From: Syntrophaceae bacterium UBA6109
Lineage (GTDB): Bacteria; Desulfobacterota; Syntrophia; Syntrophales; UBA6109
Assembly: GCA_002428445.1 (NCBI GenBank)
Contig: DIWJ01000001.1
Span: forward strand, 4,377 to 37,318
Reading direction: 5' to 3'
DNA: 32,942 nt
Below, in pieces: positions 1 to 8,459 of this stretch. The notes beneath the pieces are model-generated. The model was not told the origin of the DNA, ran no database searches, and saw only the letters and a program-made list of their open reading frames with translations. A program made the position numbers and the translations under genes. The number at the start of each line of letters is the position of its first letter. Position 1 is the first letter of the stretch.

Positions 1-1
1 C

Positions 2-454
2 ACCTACTTCCAGCAGGTGGGCGGCGCGGACCTGAACCCCATCTGCGCGGAACTCACCTACGGCATCGAGCGCATCGCCATGTACATCCAGGGAATCGAC
101 AATGTCTACGACCTGCAGTGGACCGACCGGATCACCTACGGCGACGTCCATCACCGCGGGGAAGTCGAGTGGTCCGTGTACAATTTCGAGAAGGCCGACA
201 TCGACATGCTGCGGAAGCTCTTCGACATGTACGAGGCCGAGGGCGTCCGCGTGTCGAAGGAGGGCCTGGTCCTCCCCGCGTACGATGCCTGTCTCAAGTG
301 TTCCCACACCTTCAACATGCTCAACGCCCGCGGCGCGATCAGCGTCGCCGAGCGCACGAGCTATATCGGCCGCGTCCGGAACCTGGCGCGTCTGAGCGCC
401 GAGGGTTACCTGAAACAGCGCGAGCAGATGGGATACCCTCTTCTGAGAAAATAA
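2..454 (+). CDS. glyQ: Glycyl-tRNA synthetase alpha subunit (3' part)
   Basis: Partial gene: the reading frame is open from the first bases of the window and stops with TAA at 452-454, leaving about 150 C-terminal residues. The visible start [20 protein letters not shown] and the following [11 protein letters not shown] and [10 protein letters not shown] segments are typical of the alpha chain of the bacterial alpha2beta2 glycyl-tRNA synthetase, which holds the class II active site that makes glycyl-adenylate and charges tRNA-Gly. The cytoplasmic enzyme needs the beta chain encoded immediately downstream (glyS, 34 bp away), so the two are almost certainly co-transcribed. Nothing unusual is seen in the part present; the 5' end lies outside the window. 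Confidence 0.96.
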   Translation, partial: TYFQQVGGADLNPICAELTYGIERIAMYIQGIDNVYDLQWTDRITYGDVHHRGEVEWSVYNFEKADIDMLRKLFDMYEAEGVRVSKEGLVLPAYDACLKCSHTFNMLNARGAISVAERTSYIGRVRNLARLSAEGYLKQREQMGYPLLRK

Positions 455-488
455 CGCAAGCATCCCGTATGTGGAGTGGAGTTTACCC

Positions 489-2564
489 ATGGGCAAGGAA
501 CTGCTGCTGGAAATCGGAACCGAAGAAATCCCCGCCGGCTTTCTGCCGAAGGCCTGCCGGGACATGGACGAGATGATCCGCAAGGAATTCGCGGGCGCCA
601 GGATCGCCCACGGCCCGGTCCGGACGATGGCGACGCCCCGGAGGTTGGTCCTTCATATTGAGAACGTCGCGGAACGCCAGGAAGACCAGGTCATCGAAAA
701 AATGGGCCCGGCCAGGAAAGTGGCCTATGACGACAAGGGAAATCCGACCAAAGCCGCCCTCGGTTTCGCCAAGGGCCAAGGGATCGACCTGTGCGACATG
801 GAGACGATCCGCACGGACAAGGGCGAGTACCTCTTCGCACGCAAGCGGATCCCCGGCGGGCGGACGGCCGAGCTGCTGCCGGACTTTCTGGCGAAATTTG
901 TCCCCGCGATTCCCTTCCGGAAATCGATGCGCTGGTCGGATCTGTCGCTGCGATTCGCGCGCCCCATCCACTGGATCCTGGCGCTCTTCGGCGGCGAGGT
1001 CGTCCCGTTCCGGCTGGAAACGATCGCCAGCGGAAACACTTCCCGCGGCCACCGCTTCATGGCGCCCGAATCCTTCGCCGTAAAGGATTTCGCCGATTAT
1101 CTCGCCAAGACAAGGGAACATTTCGTCATCGTCGATGCCGGGGAGAGGAAGCGGATCATCCTCGAAGAGGCCCAAAGGGCTGCCCAGGCCGCCGGCGGTT
1201 CTATCCTCCGCAACGAGAACCTGCTGGAAACAGTCACCTTTCTCGTTGAATATCCCTCGGCCGTCTGCGGAGGATTCGACCGGGAATTTCTCGGATTGCC
1301 GAAGGAGGTTCTCATCACCTCGATGATGTCCCACCAGAAGTATTTTCCCGTCGTCGACAACGCGGGGAATCTCCTCCCCTACTTCGTGACGATCAACAAC
1401 ACGCTTGCCCGCGACCCCTCCGTCGTGGCGAGGGGAAATGAAAAAGTCATCCGGGCGCGCCTGTCCGATGCCCGCTTCTTCTTCACGGAGGATCAGAAGG
1501 TCCCCCTGGAGCGTCGCGTCGAAGACCTGAAGAAAGTCGTGTTTCACAGCCTGCTCGGGACGTCCTACGAAAAGGTCGAGCGCTTCCGGAAGCTGGCCGG
1601 ATGGATCGCCGTGCGGCTCAAGCCGGATCTCGCGGCCTCCGTCGACCGCGCCGCATTCCTTGCGAAGGCGGATCTCGACACCCAGATGGTCGGGGAGTTC
1701 GCCGAGCTCCAGGGCGTCATGGGACGTGAATACGCTCTCCTCGCGGGGGAAAAGCCCGCCGTTGCCAGGGCGATCTTCGAGCACTATCTGCCGATCGCCG
1801 CGGGCGGCGCCCTTCCGCAGACGGATGAGGGGGCCATCGTCGGCATCGCCGACAAGACGGACACCATCGCGGGCTTCTTCGGCGTCAACGTCATCCCCAC
1901 CGGCACGGCCGATCCCTACGCGCTGCGGAGGCAGGCCCTGGGAATCATCAACATCATCCTGGACCGGGGCTACGACCTGCGGCTGGATGCCCTGATCGAC
2001 GAGAGCCTCGCGATCCTGGCGGGGAAGATCAAGAGAAACCCTGCCGACGTGCGCAGCGACGTCCTGGAATTCTTCCGCGGGCGCTTCGACAACCAGCTCG
2101 TTTCGCAGGGGCACCCCTACGACGTCGTGGATGCCGTTCTGGCGACGGACCCCGCCGACCTCGTGCGGTCGCTCCGCAAGATCGAGGCAATGGAAGCCCT
2201 GAAGTCCCAGCCCGATTTTGAACCGCTGGCGACGTCCTTCAAGCGGATCGGCAACATCATCAAGGGCTTCTGCGGAGGCGACGTGAAGCCGGAACTCTTC
2301 GCCGCTCCCCAGGAGAAGGAACTCCATGCCGCCTACCTGGCCGTCAGCGGGAGCGTGCGGGAGTGCATCGGCCGCGACGATTTCGCCGCCGCCCTGAAAG
2401 AGATGGCGACATTGCGCAAGCCCGTCGACGCCTTTTTCGATGCCGTCATGGTCATGGCCGACGACAAGGCGGTCCGTTTCAACCGGCTGTCCCTGCTGGA
2501 AGCCATTTCCGTTCTCTTCCGGTCGATCGCCGATTTTTCCAAGCTCGCCACGGAGACCGCCTGA
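489..2564 (+). CDS. glyS: Glycyl-tRNA synthetase beta subunit
   Basis: Encodes 691 residues, the usual size of the beta chain, which carries the tRNA-binding part of the glycyl-tRNA synthetase. The N-terminus MGKELLLEIGTEEIPAGFL is the family signature; SMRWSDLSLRFARPIHWILA, DARFFFTEDQ and the HD-like region AELQGVMGREYALLAGE follow. I chose the ATG at 489 because a GGAGTGGAG sequence (473-481) sits about 7 bases upstream and the protein then begins with the conserved motif; an in-frame GTG at 471 would add six residues and place the start on the ribosome binding site itself. It follows glyQ by 34 bp in one operon. The protein ends normally, followed by a strong GC hairpin. Confidence 0.97.
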   Translation: MGKELLLEIGTEEIPAGFLPKACRDMDEMIRKEFAGARIAHGPVRTMATPRRLVLHIENVAERQEDQVIEKMGPARKVAYDDKGNPTKAALGFAKGQGIDLCDMETIRTDKGEYLFARKRIPGGRTAELLPDFLAKFVPAIPFRKSMRWSDLSLRFARPIHWILALFGGEVVPFRLETIASGNTSRGHRFMAPESFAVKDFADYLAKTREHFVIVDAGERKRIILEEAQRAAQAAGGSILRNENLLETVTFLVEYPSAVCGGFDREFLGLPKEVLITSMMSHQKYFPVVDNAGNLLPYFVTINNTLARDPSVVARGNEKVIRARLSDARFFFTEDQKVPLERRVEDLKKVVFHSLLGTSYEKVERFRKLAGWIAVRLKPDLAASVDRAAFLAKADLDTQMVGEFAELQGVMGREYALLAGEKPAVARAIFEHYLPIAAGGALPQTDEGAIVGIADKTDTIAGFFGVNVIPTGTADPYALRRQALGIINIILDRGYDLRLDALIDESLAILAGKIKRNPADVRSDVLEFFRGRFDNQLVSQGHPYDVVDAVLATDPADLVRSLRKIEAMEALKSQPDFEPLATSFKRIGNIIKGFCGGDVKPELFAAPQEKELHAAYLAVSGSVRECIGRDDFAAALKEMATLRKPVDAFFDAVMVMADDKAVRFNRLSLLEAISVLFRSIADFSKLATETA

Positions 2565-2571
2565 TGCTGTT

Positions 2572-2595
2572 CCGGCCGCCCCGAGGGGCGGCCGG
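2572..2595 (+). terminator. GC-rich hairpin after glyS
   Basis: A perfect inverted repeat begins 7 bases after the glyS stop: CCGGCCGCCCC (2572-2582), two bases GA, then GGGGCGGCCGG (2585-2595). Such a stem would be very stable. No T-run follows directly, so it is not a canonical intrinsic terminator; it may end the glyQS transcript with help, or protect its 3' end. Confidence 0.5.
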
Positions 2596-2814
2596 TCGTC
2601 CATTTCCCCTGTCGATGAAGTTTCGATTGAATTTTTTTTCATTCTGATTTAGCCTGACGGCCTGGCAATGGTACTGGGGATATCCGGCTGTCATCTGATG
2701 GGAACTGTCGCCTATCTTCCCGAAAGAGATGGTGAAATCCGGACTTCTCATCCCCGTTGCGGCGGGTGCCGGGCGTTGTTGCTCCGCTTTCCGATGCCGA
2801 TGGAGAAGTGAAGT

Positions 2815-5148
2815 ATGTTTGACCCGTTGAAAAGCGCCCCGGCCTGTCCGCCGAACGCGGCGCCGGCGCAGAACGCGAAAGTGAACGAATACGAGGAAAA
2901 GCTCCTCTTGCGCAAGGAGCTTCAGAACATCACCAACCGTATTCATGCCGCGCAGAACATCAAGCAGATCCTCGTTGATCTCAAGGACGGAATCCTCAAG
3001 CTCTTCAACGCCCACTCCCTGACGATTTACGTCGTCGATCGTGTGAAGAACGAAATCTACTCCCAGGTCCTGGCCGGGTCCGAGCTCAAAGAGATCCGGG
3101 TGCCGATCAGCAACAAAAGCATCTCCGGCTACTGCGCCAACAACGGCAAGATTGTCCACATCGCCGACGCCTACGACACCCTCGAACTGAAATCCATCGA
3201 CAAGGAACTTTCTTTCGACCAGAGCTGGGACAAGAAGACCGGCTACCGGACGCGCCAGATCCTCGCCGCCCCGGTGAACTACAGCGGCAAACTCATGGGG
3301 GTCATCCAGATCCTCAACAAGAAGGGCGGTACGGGGAAATTCAACGAGGAAGAGGTTTCCTTCGTCGAAGAGATCGCCGAGGTGCTCGGCGTCGCCTTCT
3401 TCAACCAGGAGCGCTTCGCCCGCCGCCGCAAGACCCGCTTCGACTACCTCATCACCCGCGGCGCGCTCAAGGAAGATGAGCTCGACGCCGCCTGGGAGGA
3501 GTCCCGCGAGAAGAAGGAGTCGATCGAGAGCTACATCATGTCGAAATACCGGATTTCCAAGGATGACCTCGGGAAATCCTTCGAAGAGTTCTACCGCTGC
3601 AAGTTCGTCACCTACAACGACAAGCTCCCCATCCCCGGCGACCTGCTGAAAAACCTCAAGAAGGAATACCTCAAGCGGGAGCTCTGGGTGCCCCTGGAGC
3701 GCAAGGGAGACGCCATCCGCATCATCGTCGACGATCCCAACAACATCCTCAAGCGGGATACGATCGAAAGCCTGATGAAGACCAAGCAACTGGTCTACGA
3801 CGTCGCCTTGCCCGAGGACATCAACAAGTACATCACCTATTTCTTTCAAGCCCAGGGGGACGACTCCAGCATCAGCGATATCCTGGGCCGGGCGGATTCG
3901 ACGGAGGACGAAACCCAGGAAGAGGAAGACGAGGCCGTCACCGAGTCCGACAGCGTCATCATGCAGCTCGTCAACAAGATCATCAACGACGCCTACGCCC
4001 GCCGGACGTCGGATATTCACGTCGAGCCGAATGTCGGCAAGAAAAACGTGGAAGTCCGCCTCCGGGTCGACGGAAGCTGCGGGCTCTATCAGACCCTTCC
4101 CTACAGCTATCGCAACGCCATCATCTCGCGCATCAAGATCATGTCGAACCTCGACATCACGGAACGCCGGAAGCCCCAGGACGGCAAGATCAAATTCAAG
4201 CGCCCCAACGGCGACGAGATCGAACTCCGCGTGGCGACAATCCCCACCCAGGGCGGAGTCGAGGATGTCGTCATGCGCATCCTCGCCAAGGGCGAGACGA
4301 TGCCCCTGGAGGCCATGGGGCTCCTGAAGCGCAACTTCGACGAACTGATCAAGATCCTCGAGAAGCCCTACGGGATGATCCTCGTCGTCGGACCCACCGG
4401 TTCCGGAAAAACGACGACCCTGCACGCGGCGCTTCACCACATCAACACGCCCGATACGAAGATCTGGACCGCGGAGGACCCTGTCGAAATCACCCAGTAC
4501 GGCCTGCGCCAGGTCCAGGTCCAGCCGAAGATCGGCTTCGATTTCGCCGCCGCCATGCGCGCCTTTCTCCGCGCCGACCCCGACGTGATCATGGTCGGCG
4601 AAATGCGCGACTTCGAGACCGCCAAGACCGGCGTCGAGGCGTCCCTCACGGGACATCTGGTCTTCAGCACGCTGCACACGAACAGCGCGCCGGAGACGAT
4701 CACCCGTCTGCTCGACATGGGGATCGACCCCCTGAACTTCGCCGACGCCCTGCTCGGGATCCTTGCCCAGCGCCTGGTCCGGACGCTCTGCAAAAAGTGC
4801 AAGGAGGCCTACCACCCGACCGAACAGGAATTTGCGGAGCTCGTCGAGGCCTACGGCGCCAAGCCGTTCGAAAAGCTCGGCATCGTCTACGACGACAAAT
4901 TCACGATGTACCGCCCCAAGGGCTGCGATGCCTGCGACAAGTCCGGCTACAAGGGTCGGATGGGCATTCACGAACTCCTCGTCGGCTCGGACGACGTCAA
5001 GCGGCTCATCCAGAAAAAGTCCACCGTCGAGGTGATCCGGGAGAAGTCCATGGAGGAAGGCATGACAACCCTGCTGCAGGACGGCATCCAGAAGTCCATC
5101 CAGGGCGCCACCGATTTCCACCAGGTCCGCAGGGTCTGCATTAAATAG
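2815..5148 (+). CDS. GAF-domain GspE/PilB-type secretion/pilus ATPase
   Basis: 777 residues. The N-terminal third (about residues 37-205) is a GAF domain (LTIYVVDRVKNEIYSQVLAG ... LAAPVNYSGKLMGVIQILNK). Residues about 205-345 resemble the MshEN/type II secretion E N-terminal region. The rest is the hexameric GspE/PilB ATPase: Walker A GPTGSGKTT near residue 526, Asp box AEDPVEI near 553, Walker B DPDVIMVGEMRD near 587, His box TGHLVFSTLHTN near 612, and the tetracysteine zinc site CKKC (659-662) with CDAC (704-707). Members power assembly of type IV pili or type II secretion pseudopili at the inner membrane. The GAF domain suggests ligand control. No other pilus or secretion gene is nearby, so its machine is unknown. 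GGAG lies about 9 bases before the ATG, and an intrinsic terminator follows. Confidence 0.9.
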   Translation: MFDPLKSAPACPPNAAPAQNAKVNEYEEKLLLRKELQNITNRIHAAQNIKQILVDLKDGILKLFNAHSLTIYVVDRVKNEIYSQVLAGSELKEIRVPISNKSISGYCANNGKIVHIADAYDTLELKSIDKELSFDQSWDKKTGYRTRQILAAPVNYSGKLMGVIQILNKKGGTGKFNEEEVSFVEEIAEVLGVAFFNQERFARRRKTRFDYLITRGALKEDELDAAWEESREKKESIESYIMSKYRISKDDLGKSFEEFYRCKFVTYNDKLPIPGDLLKNLKKEYLKRELWVPLERKGDAIRIIVDDPNNILKRDTIESLMKTKQLVYDVALPEDINKYITYFFQAQGDDSSISDILGRADSTEDETQEEEDEAVTESDSVIMQLVNKIINDAYARRTSDIHVEPNVGKKNVEVRLRVDGSCGLYQTLPYSYRNAIISRIKIMSNLDITERRKPQDGKIKFKRPNGDEIELRVATIPTQGGVEDVVMRILAKGETMPLEAMGLLKRNFDELIKILEKPYGMILVVGPTGSGKTTTLHAALHHINTPDTKIWTAEDPVEITQYGLRQVQVQPKIGFDFAAAMRAFLRADPDVIMVGEMRDFETAKTGVEASLTGHLVFSTLHTNSAPETITRLLDMGIDPLNFADALLGILAQRLVRTLCKKCKEAYHPTEQEFAELVEAYGAKPFEKLGIVYDDKFTMYRPKGCDACDKSGYKGRMGIHELLVGSDDVKRLIQKKSTVEVIREKSMEEGMTTLLQDGIQKSIQGATDFHQVRRVCIK

Positions 5149-5190
5149 GCTCCCGCGAAATCGAGCATTCCGCGGGCGGTCCAGGACAAG

Positions 5191-5220
5191 AAAGACGGCG
5201 CGTTGCCGTCTTTCCTTTTT
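5191..5220 (+). terminator. Intrinsic terminator after the GspE-like gene
   Basis: A 9-bp perfect stem, AAAGACGGC (5191-5199) and GCCGTCTTT (5205-5213), with loop GCGTT, is followed by CCTTTTT. It lies 43 bases after the ATPase stop codon and only 14 bases before the OsmC-gene ribosome binding site, so it may also limit read-through into that gene. Confidence 0.85.
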
Positions 5221-5245
5221 GGGAGAATACCACGAGGAGGATTTC

Positions 5246-5653
5246 ATGGTTCGGATCGACGTCACCTACGAAGGCGGGCTGCAGTGCGTTGCGGTCCACG
5301 GCCCGAGCGGCAGCAGGCTGCAGACGGACGCCCCCGTTGACAACGGCGGCAAGGGCGCATTCTTCTCTCCGACGGATCTCGTCGCCACGGGGTTGGGCGT
5401 CTGCATGGCGACGATCATGGGCAAAGTGGCCGAACAGGACAGGATCGACCTGACGGGCATGAAGATCACCGTGCAGAAAGAAATGACGAAGGAAGGGAAA
5501 CGCCGGATCGGCAAACTGACGGCCAGCCTGCAGATGCCGGCGGGCCTGGACGCAAAAGCGCGTATCAAGCTGGAGCGCGCCGCCCACACCTGCCCCGTGA
5601 AGGAGAGCCTGCGGCCGGAAGTCGAGCTCGACATCCGCTTCGTCTATCCGTAA
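5246..5653 (+). CDS. OsmC-family peroxide/organic hydroperoxide resistance-like protein
   Basis: 135 residues from the ATG at 5246, which has GAGGAGG at 5234-5240 as ribosome binding site; an in-frame TTG at 5219 would add nine residues but lies inside the upstream terminator. OsmC/Ohr proteins are small cytoplasmic dimers that reduce peroxides through two cysteines. Both are present: Cys53 in GLGVCMATIMG and Cys116 in AHTCPVKESL. FSPTDLVATGLGVCMA is the usual context of the first. The subgroup (OsmC, Ohr or YhfA-like) cannot be settled by eye, so the substrate is open. The gene sits just after the terminator of the ATPase gene and its own promoter is not obvious. Confidence 0.9.
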   Translation: MVRIDVTYEGGLQCVAVHGPSGSRLQTDAPVDNGGKGAFFSPTDLVATGLGVCMATIMGKVAEQDRIDLTGMKITVQKEMTKEGKRRIGKLTASLQMPAGLDAKARIKLERAAHTCPVKESLRPEVELDIRFVYP

Positions 5654-5783
5654 TCACGAAGAGGTTATACAGTCTTTGCGGGGAGCCTTTCTGCTGAACT
5701 AGGAACGGGCTCCGCGACGCGGGCAATCCCGCCCTTCAACGACAGATCGCGCCGCTGCGCCCGCAATGGACGCGATAGCGGTA

Positions 5784-6425
5784 TTACTGCGGCCCGGGCG
5801 GGACGGCGGCGCAGAGGTCGGCGACGGCCTGCCGCGAAAGGGCCTCTGCCGCCCGGCTCATGGCGCCCGCCAGGGCCTTGCCCCCCTCGCCTTCCAGTGC
5901 TTTCTGAAGACGGTACCCCTTCTGCATGACAACCCGCTGCGCCGGATTCTTCCCTTTGAGATCTACCAGCGTCAGCGTCAGGGACAAGCGGGCGCTGCGC
6001 CCTCCCGGCTCCACGCCCTCCAGGAATTCCTCCAGCCTCCCCTCAAGCGAATAGGCCGCATCCTCCCGGCTCTGGGGCGGAAGCACCGCGGCGAAACAGC
6101 CCGCGGCGCGCAGATCGCGGATCAGGAGGTCTGCCGCCATGTCGGCGGGACACGCGGCCCAGCGGCGGTTCCTGTAGGTCTCGAGACGAAAAGCATCGTT
6201 CCCGAAGACAACCGCAATATCGCCGAAAGGCTTCGCCGCCGAGAAGCGTTCCACGCGGATGGTCGCCCCCGCGGCCTTTCCCGTCGCCGCCGGAGGATCG
6301 TAACGCAGCGCGTAATGCTCGACGGCGGGCGCAGGCCCCGTCCGCCCGAAGCAGCCCGTCGCCGCGGCAAGCGCCAGCGGGATCAACAGAGCCCGAAAAA
6401 AGAGATATCCCTTGCTTCCCGACAT
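5784..6425 (-). CDS. ABC-transport auxiliary lipoprotein of an Mla/MCE system
   Basis: 213 residues with a lipoprotein signal peptide: basic start, hydrophobic stretch FFRALLIPLALAAATG and probable lipidated Cys25 (AATGC; the -3 residue is Ala rather than the more common Leu). The remainder fits the ABC_trans_aux/PqiC-like family (VEHYALRY ... IRVERFSAAKPFGDIAVVFG ... WAACPADMAADLLIRDL), outer-membrane-anchored partners of MCE-type lipid transporters. It is the last gene of the mlaF-mlaD-lipoprotein cluster: its ATG begins two bases after the mlaD stop, with AAGGAG about 10 bases upstream inside mlaD. Position and family support a role in moving lipids across the periplasm; the lipid itself is not evident. 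Confidence 0.85.
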   Translation of the reverse strand: MSGSKGYLFFRALLIPLALAAATGCFGRTGPAPAVEHYALRYDPPAATGKAAGATIRVERFSAAKPFGDIAVVFGNDAFRLETYRNRRWAACPADMAADLLIRDLRAAGCFAAVLPPQSREDAAYSLEGRLEEFLEGVEPGGRSARLSLTLTLVDLKGKNPAQRVVMQKGYRLQKALEGEGGKALAGAMSRAAEALSRQAVADLCAAVPPGPQ

Positions 6426-6427
6426 GG

Positions 6428-7366
6428 CTACCGCACTCCTTCCCGGGCTTCGTCTTGCGGCGGTTTGCTGAACAGCAGCTCCGAAGGATTATCTTCCAGC
6501 CGTTCCACGAGGTGGCGCAGGCTGCGCGCGGCTTCCCGTATCTCATCGGCCGCCGCCGCCGCCTCCGACGCGACACGGCGCGTCCTGCGATCGACTCCTT
6601 CGATGAGCCGGTCCGATTTCTCCGCCGTCTCCGCAAGCTTCAGGCCCTTCACCTGCTCCTGCAGGAGGACCATCAGGCGGCGGGTCTCCAGAATCCCCTC
6701 CTTCGTTTCGGCGAGAACGCCGTCGATCTTCACCTGCGCCAGCAGCTGATCGGCCCGGCGAAGAGTCCGGTCCAGAGATACGGTGGAAGATTCGATGTTC
6801 GCCAGAATCCGCTTCATCTCGCCGCCGGCAACGACACCCTCCACGGCGCGGGCGCTCCGACGGATCTGATTGGCGAGCCCCTTGATATCGACTTCTTCCA
6901 TCTTGTCCATGATCTTGTCGACGCTGGACAGCATTTGGCGCGTTTGCGAGAGCTGCGAGGGAATGACCGGGTACTCCGCAGAAAATGGGATCTTGGGTGT
7001 AATCAGAGGGTTTTCCCAGGGGCGATGGTCCAGCTCAATGAAAACGAGGCCCGTGAGGCCGGCAACCCGAAGCTGCGCGAAACTGTTCCTCTGCATCTCG
7101 CCGTCCATATCGATTTTCATCAAAACCTCGACGAGATGGCCGTCCGGGGCAACGCGAATCGCCTCGACCTTCCCCACGTCGACGCCGCGATACTTAACGC
7201 GGGAATCCATCTGGAGACCCTGAACGGACTCGTCGAAATACGTGACGTAGAGCGTCCCCTTCTGGTAGTACTTCGACGCTCCGATCCAGACCACCGCCGC
7301 CGCGCCGAGCAGGATGCCTGCCGTCACGAAGAGCCCGATCATGAATTTGGAGGTCTTTCTCATCAT
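6428..7366 (-). CDS. mlaD: MCE-domain lipid transporter substrate-binding protein (MlaD-like)
   Basis: 312 residues. An N-terminal membrane anchor (FMIGLFVTAGILLGAAAVVWIG, about residues 8-29) is followed by one MCE domain (about 38-120: LYVTYFDESVQGLQMDSRVKYRGVDVGKVEAIRVA) and a long helical C-terminal tail (about 150-300). MlaD-type proteins form a periplasmic hexameric ring on the MlaE-MlaF transporter and carry phospholipid between the membranes. The start codon overlaps the mlaF stop by four bases (ATGA, 7363-7366), which indicates translational coupling; a second in-frame ATG follows at once. The helical tail is longer than in E. coli MlaD but common in this family outside enterobacteria. 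Confidence 0.92.
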   Translation of the reverse strand: MMRKTSKFMIGLFVTAGILLGAAAVVWIGASKYYQKGTLYVTYFDESVQGLQMDSRVKYRGVDVGKVEAIRVAPDGHLVEVLMKIDMDGEMQRNSFAQLRVAGLTGLVFIELDHRPWENPLITPKIPFSAEYPVIPSQLSQTRQMLSSVDKIMDKMEEVDIKGLANQIRRSARAVEGVVAGGEMKRILANIESSTVSLDRTLRRADQLLAQVKIDGVLAETKEGILETRRLMVLLQEQVKGLKLAETAEKSDRLIEGVDRRTRRVASEAAAAADEIREAARSLRHLVERLEDNPSELLFSKPPQDEAREGVR

Positions 7367-8157
7367 GGCCTCTGCCCTCCGGCTGAAGCCGGGGCGGCAC
7401 CGATCCGGAAGAACGCCCTCACCCTCGGATCGACGGCGTGTTCCCTGATCTGCCTCGGAGTCCCTTCGGCGATGATGCCCCGAGCCTCCCTGTCCAGCAT
7501 GATCACGCGGCCGGCGACCGTGAAGACAAATTCGAGCTGGTGGCTCACGATCACCATCGTGGTTCCCATACCCGCATTGATGCTTTTTATCAAGTCCATC
7601 AATTCGCCGGCAGTGACGGGATCCAGACCCGACGAAGGCTCGTCGAAAAACAGGATCGTGGGATCGAGGGCCATGGCGCGGGCCAGCGCCCCGCGCTTCC
7701 GCATCCCGCCGGAGAGCTCCGCCGGATAGAGATCTTCACAGCCGGCAAGGTTCACCAACCCGAGCTTCATGCGCACGACTTCGCGGATCGTCCTGTCCGT
7801 AAGGGTCGTGTGCGCGCCCAGCGGCAGGGCGACATTTTCGGCAAGCGTCATGGAACCGAAGAGGGCATCCGACTGGAAGAGAACACCGACACCGCGCCGC
7901 AGGCGCTCCATCGCATCCTCGTCCTGTGTGGAGATATCGATGCCGTCGACAATGATGCGCCCGCGATAAGGCGGCAAAAGCCCGATCATGTGCTTGAGCA
8001 GCGTCGATTTGCCGCAGCCGCTTCCTCCGACGATACAGAGGATCTCGCCCCGGTACACGCGCAGGCTCACACCGGAGAGAATCGCGTCGTCTCCGTAGCG
8101 GGCCTCCAGATCCTCGACCTCGATCACGGCCCCCCGCTGATTCTGTTCCCTCTCCAT
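7363..8157 (-). CDS. mlaF: Mla-type ABC transporter ATP-binding protein
   Basis: 264 residues from the ATG at 8157. Contains Walker A GGSGCGKST (residues 44-52), signature LSGGMRKRGALARAMALDP and Walker B TILFFDEPSSGLDP; the LSGGMRKR form is typical of the MlaF/Mkl group that energises lipid transport at the inner membrane. The frame stays open for 63 codons upstream of 8157, but that stretch shows no family similarity, and the ATG at 8157 has AGGA just upstream and starts close to the conserved VIEVEDLEARYG. The gene overlaps mlaD by four bases. Its expected upstream partner, the permease, is on the same strand but 4.8 kb away, beyond a block of opposite-strand genes. Confidence 0.93.
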   Translation of the reverse strand: MEREQNQRGAVIEVEDLEARYGDDAILSGVSLRVYRGEILCIVGGSGCGKSTLLKHMIGLLPPYRGRIIVDGIDISTQDEDAMERLRRGVGVLFQSDALFGSMTLAENVALPLGAHTTLTDRTIREVVRMKLGLVNLAGCEDLYPAELSGGMRKRGALARAMALDPTILFFDEPSSGLDPVTAGELMDLIKSINAGMGTTMVIVSHQLEFVFTVAGRVIMLDREARGIIAEGTPRQIREHAVDPRVRAFFRIGAAPASAGGQRP

Positions 8158-8240
8158 CCGGTTCCTGTCCCCTGGCTGTTTCAACCCGGCGCGTGCTGCC
8201 GCCGGGGTGCTTCTCTCGTGCCGACAAAAACCCCGTGCCG

Positions 8241-8264
8241 TTGAGAAATACCAGAATTCCTCAA
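8241..8264. promoter_or_regulatory. Inverted repeat, possible operator upstream of mlaF
   Basis: TTGAGAAAT (8241-8249), six bases, then ATTCCTCAA (8256-8264): eight of nine positions pair. It lies 84 bp upstream of the mlaF start in a divergent intergenic region, the usual place for a regulator site. No convincing -35/-10 pair for mlaF was seen next to it, and the regulator is unknown. Confidence 0.3.
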
Positions 8265-8371
8265 ACAGAACAATGGCATTCTCACCGCGCTCCCGGAGGA
8301 TTCGCAGGGCGTTCTTCCATCCAGGATGATCCGGAAAGCACTGCACGATCGCCGTCCGCCAGGAATGCCCT

Positions 8372-8400
8372 TTGACTTTTTATCCGGCATCGGATTAAAT
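8372..8400 (+). promoter_or_regulatory. Sigma70-like promoter of the cupin-methyltransferase-desaturase genes
   Basis: TTGACT (8372-8377; 5 of 6 consensus bases), a 17-bp spacer, then TTAAAT (8395-8400; 4 of 6). It is 60 bp upstream of the cupin start and points toward it. A start near 8407 would place the 8416-8437 hairpin in the 5' leader. Confidence 0.5.
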
Positions 8401-8415
8401 TTGCGCGAATTCCGC

Positions 8416-8437
8416 GCCCTGTTTTTTTAAACAGGGC
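8416..8437 (+). other. Palindromic hairpin in the cupin-gene leader
   Basis: Perfect 9-bp inverted repeat GCCCTGTTT (8416-8424) - TTTT - AAACAGGGC (8429-8437), located 22 bases before the ATG of the cupin gene. No T-run follows the stem, so it is not a standard terminator. It could be an mRNA leader hairpin or a protein binding site. Confidence 0.45.
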
Positions 8438-8459
8438 AAGGTGATCCCGGAGATCCCCT

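Larger units (their letters stand above)
8158..8459. other. Divergent intergenic region between mlaF and the cupin gene
   Basis: 302 bp without a convincing gene; the minus-strand frame is open as an extension of mlaF but looks non-coding. It holds an imperfect inverted repeat at 8241-8264 on the mlaF side, a sigma70-like promoter facing right at 8372-8400, and a palindromic hairpin at 8416-8437. It is also the left edge of the suspected insertion in the mla operon. Confidence 0.6.

Noticed and set aside
483..2642. 719-codon minus-strand open frame opposite glyS
   Set aside because: Shadow of glyS in a high-GC sequence; no domain and no ribosome binding site.
2664..2680. Sigma54-type promoter upstream of the GspE-like gene (TGGCAATGGTACTGG)
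   Set aside because: The -24 TGGCA-like part is present but the required GC at -12 is missing.
2640..2814. Cyclic-di-GMP riboswitch upstream of the GspE-like gene
   Set aside because: The conserved GEMM sequence blocks are not found in the leader.
2479..5265. Very long antisense open frame (928 codons) opposite the GspE-like gene
   Set aside because: It mirrors a clearly coding gene in high-GC DNA and its translation has low-complexity Asp/Val/Leu-rich composition with no domain.
8158..8346. Longer MlaF starting at 8346
   Set aside because: The extra 63 residues show no ABC-ATPase similarity, and the internal ATG at 8157 fits family N-termini.
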